This document shows positions 44,026-52,534 of a stretch of 64,000 bases of DNA, piece by piece. The notes below the pieces were generated by a model, which did no database searches, was not told the DNA's origin, and worked only from the letters and a program-made list of their open reading frames with translations. The stretch comes from Gammaproteobacteria bacterium (GTDB lineage Bacteria; Pseudomonadota; Gammaproteobacteria; Pseudomonadales; Pseudohongiellaceae). Within the stretch, counting starts at the first letter, position 1; every line of letters starts with the position of its first letter. A program made the position numbers and the translations under genes. The stretch is from the NCBI GenBank assembly GCA_041395725.1, contig JAWKZW010000001.1, positions 3,602,501-3,666,500 of the forward strand, read 5' to 3'.

Positions 44026-44797
44026 CACTATCAAGCGAACCCTGATTGTCGCTTTATCCCTGTGTGTGGTGTGTTCTATCCTGGTTTCAGGCGCCGCAGT
44101 GTTGTTAAAGCCGGCACAGGATGCCAATAAGATTCTTGATCGCAACAAAAACATCCTCAGCGCCGCCGGGTTGTTTGATCCCGGAATGCATTCTGATGAC
44201 GATGTGGACGAGCTGTTCGCACAGTTCACGCCGCGTATCGTTGACCTGGAGAGCGGCCGGTTTCTCACCGGGGAGGAAGTCGGGGCGCTGGGTATCGACA
44301 TGTCTACCTATGACCCGCGTCGTGAAGTGAACAATCCCCGATACTCGCGGGCGCTCTCTGCGGATGAGGATATTGCCAATATCAAACGGCAATTGCTTTA
44401 TCCGATGGTCTACGTGGTGGGGTCCGGTGACGACGTGGAGCAGATTGTGCTACCGATCAATGGCTACGGCTTGTGGGGGATTCTCTACGGTTTTCTCGCG
44501 CTGGAAGGAGACGCCAATACAGTCCAGGGGATCGGGTTTTACGAACTCAAGGAGACCCCGGGATTGGGTGCGGAAGTCACAAACCCCAACTGGCGGGGGC
44601 AGTGGCAGGGCAAGAAAATTTTTGGCACGCAGGGTGAGGTGGCTCTTCGTGTAGTGCGCGGTTCCGGAAGTGGTGAGAGCCAGATTTCCGGCCTGGCGGG
44701 CGCGACCCTGACCAGTCGTGGTGTAGAAGACCTGATTCAGTTCTGGATGGGTGAAAACGGATTCGGACCGTTTCTCGAAACACTGCGTAACTCCTGA
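44009..44797 (+). CDS. nqrC: Na+-translocating NADH:quinone reductase subunit C
   Basis: NqrC has one N-terminal membrane helix (residues 9-30) and a periplasmic FMN-binding domain. The covalent FMN site is GATLTS with Thr233. The GTG start at 44009 has AGAGGAG 8 bp upstream and lies inside the end of nqrB, implying translational coupling. The 262-residue length is normal. Confidence 0.96.
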   Translation: MASSNDTIKRTLIVALSLCVVCSILVSGAAVLLKPAQDANKILDRNKNILSAAGLFDPGMHSDDDVDELFAQFTPRIVDLESGRFLTGEEVGALGIDMSTYDPRREVNNPRYSRALSADEDIANIKRQLLYPMVYVVGSGDDVEQIVLPINGYGLWGILYGFLALEGDANTVQGIGFYELKETPGLGAEVTNPNWRGQWQGKKIFGTQGEVALRVVRGSGSGESQISGLAGATLTSRGVEDLIQFWMGENGFGPFLETLRNS

Positions 44798-44864
44798 CGT
44801 CGCTGTTCGAAGCAGGCAAACTGATCAAGCAACAACACACAGCTAGCGGATAAAGACTTTTACC

Positions 44865-45527
44865 ATGTCAGAAGCAAGCCAAGTACTAACCAAACCTATT
44901 TTTGAGAACAATCCGATTGCCCTGCAGGTCCTGGGGGTCTGCTCGGCGCTGGCCGTCACCACCAGTCTGAAGGTGACGCTGGTAATGTGCCTGGCGCTCA
45001 CCTCGGTTACGGCATTCTCCAACCTGTTTATCTCGATGATTCGCCATCAGATGCCAAGCAGCATCCGAATCATTATCCAGATGACAATCATTGCCTCGCT
45101 GGTAATTCTGGTCGATCAGTTTCTCCAGGCTTACGCGTTTGAAATCAGTAAGAGCCTGAGCGTCTTTGTTGGTCTGATCATCACCAACTGCATTGTGATG
45201 GGGCGAGCGGAGGCGTTTGCAATGAAAAACCCGCCGCTGATCAGTTTCATGGACGGGGTGGGCAACGGACTTGGCTACAGCGTCGTGCTGATTACCGTGG
45301 GCAGCCTGAGAGAAATTTTCGGGTCCGGAACTCTGCTGGGATTTGAAATTCTTCCTACGGTTTCCAATGGCGGCTGGTATCAACCCAATGGACTTATGCT
45401 GCTGGCGCCCAGCGCGTTCTTCATCATCGGATTCTTTATCTGGGGACTGCGCAGTCGACGCAAGGAACAGGTCGAGCACCGGGAGTACCGGCTGTCACCA
45501 CATAACATCGGGGAGAGTGCGTTCTGA
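44865..45527 (+). CDS. nqrD: Na+-translocating NADH:quinone reductase subunit D
   Basis: A 220-residue six-helix membrane protein of the NqrD/RnfE family; NqrD and NqrE together hold an iron centre in the membrane and form part of the Na+ channel. TNCIVMGRAEAFA, with the iron-ligand Cys, is the family signature. The gene ends one base into nqrE (GATGG junction), so the pair is translationally coupled. Confidence 0.95.
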   Translation: MSEASQVLTKPIFENNPIALQVLGVCSALAVTTSLKVTLVMCLALTSVTAFSNLFISMIRHQMPSSIRIIIQMTIIASLVILVDQFLQAYAFEISKSLSVFVGLIITNCIVMGRAEAFAMKNPPLISFMDGVGNGLGYSVVLITVGSLREIFGSGTLLGFEILPTVSNGGWYQPNGLMLLAPSAFFIIGFFIWGLRSRRKEQVEHREYRLSPHNIGESAF

Positions 45528-46135
45528 TGGAAGGGTTGCTTAATATCGTAGTCCAGGCCATTTTCATCGAAAATATGGCGCTGCAATTGTTTCTCGGGAT
45601 GTGCACCTTTCTGGCCGTCTCGAAGAAGATTGAAACGGCGCTTGGACTGGGTATTGCCGTGGTGGTGGTACAGACGATTACCATCCCGGTTAATAACCTG
45701 ATTTTCAATTACCTGTTGCGAGAAGGTGCGCTGTCATGGCTGGGGCTGCCGGAGGTATCGCTCCAGTTTCTGGGTTACCTGTGCTACATCGGCGTCATTG
45801 CCGCCATGGTGCAGATTCTGGAGATGTTTCTCGACAAGTTCGTGCCGGCACTCTACAACGCGCTGGGGATTTTTCTGCCGCTGATCACGGTCAATTGCGC
45901 AATTCTCGGTGGCAGTCTGCTGATGGTGGAGCGGGACTATACGTTTGCCCAGAGCGTGGCCTTCGGCTTCGGGTCCGGCTTTGGCTGGGGGTTGGCTATT
46001 GTCGCCCTGGCAGGTATTCGGGAAAAACTGAAATACAGCGATGTCCCCGAAGGGCTTCGGGGGCTGGGTATTACTTTCATCACCGTGGGTCTCATGTCCC
46101 TGGGATTCATGTCTCTTAGTGGCATATCACTGTAG
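45527..46135 (+). CDS. nqrE: Na+-translocating NADH:quinone reductase subunit E
   Basis: A 202-residue six-helix partner of NqrD in inverted topology. TVNCAILGGSLLMVERDY matches the family signature with its conserved Cys, and LGMCTFLAVSKK near residue 27 carries the second Cys. It ends 14 bp before nqrF. Confidence 0.95.
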   Translation: MEGLLNIVVQAIFIENMALQLFLGMCTFLAVSKKIETALGLGIAVVVVQTITIPVNNLIFNYLLREGALSWLGLPEVSLQFLGYLCYIGVIAAMVQILEMFLDKFVPALYNALGIFLPLITVNCAILGGSLLMVERDYTFAQSVAFGFGSGFGWGLAIVALAGIREKLKYSDVPEGLRGLGITFITVGLMSLGFMSLSGISL

Positions 46136-46149
46136 CGAGTCATTTTTGC

Positions 46150-47379
46150 ATGATGGATTTAACGACAATTATTGGCGGTGTAGTCATGTTCACCGTGGTG
46201 GTCATGATGCTGGTCGTGGTAATCCTGGCTGCCAGAGCCAAACTGGTCAGTACCGGCGATGTAAAAATTGAAATCAACGGGGATCCAGACAAGACCCTGA
46301 CTGTGCCTGCCGGCGGAAAACTGCTCAACACGCTGGCCGACGCCGGGATTTTCCTGTCTTCCGCCTGTGGTGGCGGGGGGACCTGCGCCCAGTGCAAGTG
46401 CCAGGTGTTGGAGGGCGGTGGCTCAATGCTGCCCACCGAGGCGGGGCATTTTACTCGCGGCCAGGCCAAGGAAGATTGGCGTTTATCCTGCCAGGTCGCC
46501 GTCAAGCAGGATATGAAGATAGAGATAGCGCCAGAATTCTTCGGCGTAAAGCAATGGGAGTGCGAGGTCGTCTCGAATCATAACGTGGCGACTTTTATCA
46601 AAGAACTGGTACTCAAGATACCCGAGGGAGAAAGTGTGGATTTTCGTGCCGGGGGTTACGTGCAGTTGGAGGCACCTCCCCACGAAGTGCGTTACAGTGA
46701 CTTCATTATAGAAGAAGAATATCGGGGAGACTGGGAGAAATTCGGCCTCTTCAATCTGGTGTCTAAGGTCAACGACACGACTATCCGGGCTTATTCCATG
46801 GCCAATTACCCGGAAGAAGAAGGAATTATCAAGTTCAATATCCGTATAGCAACGCCACCACCGGGCACAAACCTGCCGCCAGGAAAAATGTCTTCCTATG
46901 TGTTCGGTCTTAAGCCCGGGGATAAAATCAGGGTGTTCGGCCCGTTTGGCGAATTTTTTGCCAAGGAGACTGAGGCCGAAATGATCTTCATTGGTGGTGG
47001 CGCCGGTATGGCGCCGATGCGGTCACATATTTTCGATCAGTTTAAGCGCCTGCATACCAACCGAAAGGTTTCATTCTGGTATGGTGCGAGAAGCCTGAGA
47101 GAAATGTTCTACCAGGAGGATTATGATGAAATCGCCCGGGAGAATGACAATTTCGAGTGGCATGTAGCGCTATCGGATCCGCAGCCGGAAGATAACTGGG
47201 AGGGGCCGACAGGTTTTATCCATAATGTGGTGTACGAGAACTATCTGAAGGACCACCCGGCGCCGGAAGATTGCGAGTACTACATGTGTGGTCCGCCTAT
47301 GATGAACGCGGCAGTCATCAAGATGCTGAAGGATCTGGGTGTCGAAGACGAGAATATTTCACTAGACGAGTTCTCATGA
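46150..47379 (+). CDS. nqrF: Na+-translocating NADH:quinone reductase subunit F
   Basis: NqrF is where NADH enters. It has one N-terminal membrane helix (residues 8-28) and a [2Fe-2S] ferredoxin domain with CGGGGTCAQCKC. A FAD domain with RAYSMANYP and an NADH-binding domain with GGGAGMAPMRSH and CGPPMM complete it. Length is 409. The stop overlaps the apbE start (ATGA). Confidence 0.96.
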   Translation: MMDLTTIIGGVVMFTVVVMMLVVVILAARAKLVSTGDVKIEINGDPDKTLTVPAGGKLLNTLADAGIFLSSACGGGGTCAQCKCQVLEGGGSMLPTEAGHFTRGQAKEDWRLSCQVAVKQDMKIEIAPEFFGVKQWECEVVSNHNVATFIKELVLKIPEGESVDFRAGGYVQLEAPPHEVRYSDFIIEEEYRGDWEKFGLFNLVSKVNDTTIRAYSMANYPEEEGIIKFNIRIATPPPGTNLPPGKMSSYVFGLKPGDKIRVFGPFGEFFAKETEAEMIFIGGGAGMAPMRSHIFDQFKRLHTNRKVSFWYGARSLREMFYQEDYDEIARENDNFEWHVALSDPQPEDNWEGPTGFIHNVVYENYLKDHPAPEDCEYYMCGPPMMNAAVIKMLKDLGVEDENISLDEFS

Positions 47380-48428
47380 TCAGTTATCTGCGTCGATACA
47401 GCTTATCGATTGTACTGGTCAGTGCCTTTGTGTTGTTTTACCTGCTGACAAGCAGGGACAACGAAGAAATATTGCAGCTGACCGGCTACACCATGGGCAC
47501 CACCTATCGGTTGCAGATCGTAGAAGTGCCAGGTTCGCTGGCCACCACCCAGATTCAGGAGACGATCGGGGAGTTATTGACCCGTCTCGATCGGCAGGTA
47601 TTTTCCACTTACGCTGAACAATCTGAACTTTCCCGCTTCAACCGGGCTCCCGTCGGCCAACCCAGGCGGGTTTCCAGGGAGCTGCTGGAAGTGGCCATTC
47701 TGGCCCGGGACATCAGTGTCATGACGGATGGCGCGTTCGATGTAACGGTGGGCCCGCTGGTTAATTTATGGGGATTCGGCCCTGATAACAGCCTGGAAAG
47801 AGTCCCCGCCGCCCAGCAGATAGAAGCGGCCCGCGCCCAGGTTGGTTACCAGTATCTGCAAATAGACCCGGAGCAATCGGCCCTGATCCGAGCGGCTGAT
47901 ATCTATGTGGATCTGAGCGGTATAGCCAAGGGTTATGTGGTTGATCAGGTGGCTGCCTATCTTGATTCTATCGGTATCGGCAGCTACTTCCTGGAAATTG
48001 GCGGGGAGTTGAAGATAAAAGGGCTGAAGCCTGGCGGAGCCCATTGGGTACCCGCGGTGGAGCGGCCGGAAGATACGGCACCACAAGTCTATGAAATCCT
48101 GAATTCCCAGGGTGAAGAGCTGGCCCTGGCAGGCTCGGGGGATTATCGTAACTATTTTGAGATTGACGGAATTCATTACTCACACGAGATTGATCCCCGC
48201 AGTGGCAGGCCAGTAACTCACAATCTTGCCGCGGTTTACGTGATAGACAGCGACACAGCCAGGGCAGATGCTCTGGCGACCGCTTTTATGGTCCTGGGGT
48301 ATGAGGCGGGCTTGGAGCTGGCGACAAGCCACGACCTGGCGGTTTATTTTATTACCAGGGCAGAGCAGGACTTTGAGGCGCATTACACACAATCCTTTGC
48401 CCGCTTCATTCAGGCTCAGGGGGAGTAA
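47376..48428 (+). CDS. apbE: FAD:protein FMN transferase
   Basis: ApbE transfers FMN from FAD to threonines of the SGAT motifs in NqrB and NqrC. The 350-residue protein has an N-terminal hydrophobic anchor (residues 10-25) and no lipobox Cys, so it is probably membrane-tethered in the periplasm rather than a lipoprotein. Family landmarks are GYTMGTTYRL, LSRFN, DVTVGPLVNLWGFG, DLSGIAKGYVVD and SHEIDPRSGRPV. The start overlaps nqrF by four bases, so flavinylation enzyme and substrates are co-expressed. Confidence 0.95.
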   Translation: MISYLRRYSLSIVLVSAFVLFYLLTSRDNEEILQLTGYTMGTTYRLQIVEVPGSLATTQIQETIGELLTRLDRQVFSTYAEQSELSRFNRAPVGQPRRVSRELLEVAILARDISVMTDGAFDVTVGPLVNLWGFGPDNSLERVPAAQQIEAARAQVGYQYLQIDPEQSALIRAADIYVDLSGIAKGYVVDQVAAYLDSIGIGSYFLEIGGELKIKGLKPGGAHWVPAVERPEDTAPQVYEILNSQGEELALAGSGDYRNYFEIDGIHYSHEIDPRSGRPVTHNLAAVYVIDSDTARADALATAFMVLGYEAGLELATSHDLAVYFITRAEQDFEAHYTQSFARFIQAQGE

Positions 48429-48432
48429 TCAG

Positions 48433-48627
48433 ATGGCCACAGTGATTTTAAGTTTTTTACTGATCAGTCTCGCTGTTGCGGGCCTGTCCGTGGGGGTGAT
48501 TATGGGTCGTAAACCCCTGCAGGGTAGTTGCGGTGGATTGAATAATTTCGGTGAGGCTGGCGCCTGTGAACTCTGTGGTGGCAAGCCGGAGAAATGCGTG
48601 GAACTAGAGCGGGTGGGTAGTCGGTGA
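48433..48627 (+). CDS. nqrM: Na+-NQR maturation protein NqrM (DUF539)
   Basis: NqrM is a 64-residue protein needed to insert iron into the NqrD/NqrE site. It has one N-terminal helix (residues 3-24) followed by a cysteine motif with GSCGGL, ACELCGG and EKC, four Cys in all, as in the family. It begins four bases after the apbE stop and ends the nqr maturation unit. Confidence 0.93.
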   Translation: MATVILSFLLISLAVAGLSVGVIMGRKPLQGSCGGLNNFGEAGACELCGGKPEKCVELERVGSR

Positions 48628-48670
48628 TATCAACCTGGGCACACTCACAGAGGAAACCGATCTTCAGCAT

Positions 48671-50056
48671 ATGACGGCTAATCACTTTGACATTATTGTT
48701 ATTGGTGCCGGACCGGCTGGAGAAGCCGCGGCGATGAATGCCAGGAAAAAGGGCAGGAACGTTGCTGTCGTCTGTGATCTGCCACAGGTTGGTGGCAATT
48801 GCACTCACCTGGGGACAATACCATCAAAAGCACTTCGTCATGGCGTCAAGCAGATTCTGCAGTTCAATAACAGTCCGATGTTTCGGGACTTTACCGAGAT
48901 TCACAAGATCACCTTTCCACAGTTGGTAAAGCACACTGAAAAGGTGATTTATGAACAAGTTAAAATGCGCACAGGCTTTTACGAGCGCAATTTCATACCG
49001 GTTTTCAAAGGTGTCGCCAGTTTTCAGGATGCCAACACGATAAAGCTTGGCAATCGAGGTCAGATTCTTACCGCCGATTATTTTATTATCGCGACGGGTG
49101 CACGACCTTATCATCCGCCTGAGGTGGATTTTTCCCACCCACTCGTGTTTGACAGCGACACCATTCTGCAGCTGGGGCATTCCCCTCGCAAGGTCACAGT
49201 CATAGGTGCGGGAGTTATTGGTTGTGAGTACGCATCAATCTTCGGTGGACTGGGCACCAAGGTGGAAATTATCAACCCGGCAGACACGTTGCTGTCCTTT
49301 CTGGATTACGAAATTTCGGATGCGTTGAGCTATCATCTGCGAAATGTCGGGGTTAGAAGTCGTCACAATGAGCAGTTTGAGAAGATGGAATATCATGACG
49401 ATCATCTGGTCACCTATCTGCAGTCAGGTAAGAAGATAAAGAGCGATATTGTCTTCTGGGCCAACGGTCGCACAGGCAATACTGACAGGTTGGGACTTGA
49501 GAAGGTCGGCATTACCGCTAACTCACGCGGCCAGATTGAGGTAGACAGAACTTATCGCACCGTGGTGAAGAATATTTACGCCGCCGGCGATGTGGTTGGC
49601 TGGCCTTCACTGGCCAGCTCTGCTTATGATCAGGGAAGATCGGCCTGCAATGCCATTGTCGATCCCGACAAGTGCCACTTTATCGACGAAGTGGCAACCG
49701 GAATTTATACCATCCCGGAGATCAGCACCCTGGGTAAGACTGAGCGGCAGTTGACCAGGGAAAAAATCCCTTACGAGGTGGGCAAGGCCTTTTTTAAGAA
49801 TACCGCCAGGGGGCAGATCACTGGTGAGGAAGTGGGCATGCTGAAGCTGATCTTCCATTTTGATACGCTGGAAATCCTCGGCATACATTGCTTCGGAGAT
49901 CAGGCCTCCGAGATAATCCATATCGGCCAGGCAATTATGCGGCAGCCAGGCGCTGCCAATTCCATGCACTATTTTCTCAATACCACCTTCAACTATCCCA
50001 CCATGGCGGAAGCCTACCGTATCGCTGCGCTTGACGGTCTCAATCGCGTTTTCTGA
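48671..50056 (+). CDS. sthA: Soluble pyridine nucleotide transhydrogenase (Si-specific)
   Basis: SthA is a flavoprotein that passes reducing equivalents between NADPH and NAD. The 461-residue protein has the FAD motif IIVIGAGPAGEAAA at the N terminus, the second dinucleotide fold VIGAGVIGCEYASI near residue 180, and a C-terminal dimer domain. Instead of the paired redox cysteines of disulfide reductases it has GGNCTHLGTIPSK, one Cys, which separates SthA from lipoamide dehydrogenase. It follows nqrM by 43 bp and could be read from the nqr promoter. Confidence 0.95.
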   Translation: MTANHFDIIVIGAGPAGEAAAMNARKKGRNVAVVCDLPQVGGNCTHLGTIPSKALRHGVKQILQFNNSPMFRDFTEIHKITFPQLVKHTEKVIYEQVKMRTGFYERNFIPVFKGVASFQDANTIKLGNRGQILTADYFIIATGARPYHPPEVDFSHPLVFDSDTILQLGHSPRKVTVIGAGVIGCEYASIFGGLGTKVEIINPADTLLSFLDYEISDALSYHLRNVGVRSRHNEQFEKMEYHDDHLVTYLQSGKKIKSDIVFWANGRTGNTDRLGLEKVGITANSRGQIEVDRTYRTVVKNIYAAGDVVGWPSLASSAYDQGRSACNAIVDPDKCHFIDEVATGIYTIPEISTLGKTERQLTREKIPYEVGKAFFKNTARGQITGEEVGMLKLIFHFDTLEILGIHCFGDQASEIIHIGQAIMRQPGAANSMHYFLNTTFNYPTMAEAYRIAALDGLNRVF

Positions 50057-50159
50057 TTCGCGCTGCAATTGTATTGGACATCTGGTCTTCCCGGCAGGTA
50101 TTGCTATATAGTAATCAGGCCAGTGGAATTAAGTCTGGGAATGACCGGGAGGAACAATA

Positions 50160-50630
50160 ATGAAAAGAACGGCCAAGGACATTCTGGAAGAAAAAGGTGG
50201 TCATATGGTCACCATCAGTTCCGACGCAAGCGTCTATCAGGCCTTGACCCTGATGACTCAGAATAGAGTCGGATCTGTGGTGGTCACGGATGACGATAAG
50301 ATTGTCGGTATCTATACTGAGCGGGATCTGATGTTTCATGTACTCGAGGAAGGTTTTGATGCCAGGACTGCCCGAATCAAGGATCACATGAGTGAAAACC
50401 TGATCTCGGCCAATGTTTCAGATCAGGCCCTGGAACTCTATGATAAATTTCTGGGACGCCGGATTCGTCATCTGCTTATCGAGGAACGTGGAGACTATAT
50501 AGGGCTGCTTTCTGTGGGTGACGTTATGAAAGCCAACCTCCAGCAGAAGATGGAGGAACTGGAGGAGCTGAATCACATGGTGAGCCTGGAATATTACGAG
50601 AACTGGAAGGAAATCCAGGCCGAAAAATAG
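50160..50630 (+). CDS. CBS domain-containing protein
   Basis: A 156-residue protein made of two CBS motifs (residues about 10-60 and 75-130), including VGSVVVTDDDKIVGIYTERD and DYIGLLSVGDVM, ending in a charged helix (QQKMEELEELNHMV). Stand-alone CBS pairs bind adenine nucleotides or NAD(H) and act as energy sensors; the ligand here is unknown. GGAGG at 50149-50153 precedes the start. Its place between sthA and the nuo operon makes a role in sensing redox or energy state plausible, though that is inference. Confidence 0.88.
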   Translation: MKRTAKDILEEKGGHMVTISSDASVYQALTLMTQNRVGSVVVTDDDKIVGIYTERDLMFHVLEEGFDARTARIKDHMSENLISANVSDQALELYDKFLGRRIRHLLIEERGDYIGLLSVGDVMKANLQQKMEELEELNHMVSLEYYENWKEIQAEK

Positions 50631-51334
50631 TGGTTCCAGGTTTCCTGCTGGTCATTTTCAGCGGAGTCCTTTGTCGAGTGGGTGGCGTTAGTGAAATATC
50701 AGTCCCTGATATTGATAGCCGTCGAGGATCAAAGCGCTTGCCATTAATTCAGAAGGCGTGTTACTTTTGCGCCAGGCTAAGGTTTAGGTCCTGCATGCAG
50801 TGGGCCGGCCTGTTAAACAAGAATAAATCAGTAAGCCGCAGTCTTTAAGCTTGAGTTGTTCTCGTACCGTAAGTCAGTGTAATTCCTGATACGAGACAAG
50901 TTTTCTGGGCTTCCTCATCAGAAGTTTTGCTGTATGGGAAGTAGTAGAAAGACAACCGCTACAAGCCGAAATCAGGGCAGGGCCGACCTGCAAATCCCTG
51001 TCAGTGTTTCGCTGACCTGTCGTTTCATTCCCAGTCTTAACCTCCTAAAACTCAATATTCCAACTGCTGAAAACTCAGACCGCTGCGGTGTTTATCCGTT
51101 TCAGGGCTTGCACGCTTTGCGCCAGGATTCTGTAAACTGGATGAAAAGCACGGCTACAGGTGAGCAGGCAGTGGTGAGCGCCAGGGTGTAGAGCCGGATT
51201 TTCGAGAGGATTGACGCCAGAAGTATAGAAGTAAGCAGTTGACGTTTAATTAGAATTCTTTTTTACATAAATCGGGTTTGTTGAGTAAGGAAAACGGATA
51301 GAGTTATCCTCGCTCTCAGTGCACCAAAGGGGTA
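50631..51334. other. Gene-free interval upstream of the nuo operon
   Basis: No convincing gene is seen in about 700 bp. Two hairpins stand out: AATATCAG/CTGATATT at 50695-50713 around TCC, and CTCGTA/TACGAG at 50861-50895 with an inner TCAG/CTGA. A possible nuo promoter is TTGACG at 51239-51244 with an AT-rich region 17-19 bp downstream, but its -10 is poor. The length suggests a long regulated leader for nuo. Confidence 0.5.
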
Positions 51335-51340
51335 TTGGGT

Positions 51341-51790
51341 TTGGAAGCTACAACCGGTCTTTTAGACGCGCTACGGCCGTTTCTATTCTATTCGGCGGCA
51401 GTGCTGGCGCTGGTCCTCTTTATGCTGGGCCTGTCTTACCTGCTGGGGCAACGTACCAGTTCACCCAACAAGGATTTACCCTTTGAGTCCGGCATCGTTT
51501 CTGTTGGCAGTGCTCATTTCAAGGTTTCCGTACATTTTTACCTCACCGCAATTCTGTTCATCATTTTTGATCTGGAAGTTGTTTTCCTGTTCGCCTGGGC
51601 CGTAGTGGTCAGGGAGGCAGGCTGGACTGGTTTTATCGAAGTCAGTGTTTTTATCTTCATACTGACCGTGGCACTGGTTTATCTGTGGCGTATTGGCGCC
51701 CTGGACTGGCGAACACAGACTCAGAAGCGTGAGCTGCACATGGTGCGCGGCCCCGGAGGTGTGGTTAACAAGAAGGAATTCAAGCTATGA
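51341..51790 (+). CDS. nuoA: NADH-quinone oxidoreductase subunit A
   Basis: NuoA is a three-helix membrane subunit of proton-pumping complex I. The 149-residue protein has the family segments PFESGIVSVG and FLTAILFIIFDLEVVFLFAW-like helices. The start is probably TTG 51341, eight bases after AAAGGGG at 51326-51332; another TTG at 51335 is too close to that sequence. It overlaps nuoB by four bases. Confidence 0.94.
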   Translation: MEATTGLLDALRPFLFYSAAVLALVLFMLGLSYLLGQRTSSPNKDLPFESGIVSVGSAHFKVSVHFYLTAILFIIFDLEVVFLFAWAVVVREAGWTGFIEVSVFIFILTVALVYLWRIGALDWRTQTQKRELHMVRGPGGVVNKKEFKL

Positions 51791-52428
51791 CCTGGGAGCT
51801 GCAAAAACCGGAAGATGCCCCGTCTCCGCGGCGTGGTGACAACAGTTTTGACGAATACATCCGGCAGAACGTGATGATGGCAAAGCTCGAGGATCTGGTC
51901 GCCTGGGGCAGAAAGAATTCAATCTGGCCGTTCAATTTCGGCTTGTCCTGCTGCTACGTGGAAATGGCGACCGCTTTCACCAGTCGCCATGATATCGCGC
52001 GTTTTGGTTCCGAAGTAATCCGCGGTACACCACGGCAGGCGGATCTGATTGTAATCGCCGGTACAGTCTTTCGAAAGATGGCTCCAGTTGTCGAGTTATT
52101 GTACGAACAGTTGCTGGAGCCACGTTGGGTCATTTCCATGGGGTCCTGCGCCAATTCCGGTGGCATGTACGATATTTACTCGGTGGTCCAGGGGGTGGAC
52201 AAATTTCTGCCGGTAGACGTCTACGTGTCCGGTTGCCCGCCACGCCCCGAAGCATTGTTACAGGGGCTGGTTCTGTTACAGGAGTCGATAGGGGCGGAGC
52301 GTCGCCCGTTGAGTTGGGTAATCAATGATCAGGGAATTTACCGTCGTGATGGCAAAGAAGTGCAGCGGGTGCGTCGTCATGACGAGCGAATTGCGGCCCG
52401 GGAACTGCGCTCTCCGGATGAGGTTTGA
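51787..52428 (+). CDS. nuoB: NADH-quinone oxidoreductase subunit B
   Basis: NuoB carries cluster N2, the [4Fe-4S] centre that reduces quinone. The four ligands are visible: the tandem pair in LSCCYVEMA, then GSCANSGG and VSGCPPRPE. Length is 213. It starts in an ATGA overlap with nuoA and is followed after 106 bp by nuoCD, an AT-rich gap without a visible promoter. Confidence 0.96.
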   Translation: MTWELQKPEDAPSPRRGDNSFDEYIRQNVMMAKLEDLVAWGRKNSIWPFNFGLSCCYVEMATAFTSRHDIARFGSEVIRGTPRQADLIVIAGTVFRKMAPVVELLYEQLLEPRWVISMGSCANSGGMYDIYSVVQGVDKFLPVDVYVSGCPPRPEALLQGLVLLQESIGAERRPLSWVINDQGIYRRDGKEVQRVRRHDERIAARELRSPDEV

Positions 52429-52534
52429 CAGGTATCGAACGCGTCGTAAGGCAGCCTGAATCGAATAGAGTATCAGGTCGGATAAATTGTTCTAAAACAA
52501 ATAGATAACAAAAACAAGTGAAGTAAAACAAAAA

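Noticed and set aside
48671..50056. Lipoamide dehydrogenase as identity of the flavoprotein
   Set aside because: The paired redox-active cysteines are missing; GGNCTHLGT with a single Cys is the transhydrogenase pattern.
50934..51191. An 85-codon frame in the nuo upstream interval
   Set aside because: There is no Shine-Dalgarno sequence, the residues look random, and the region fits a long leader better.
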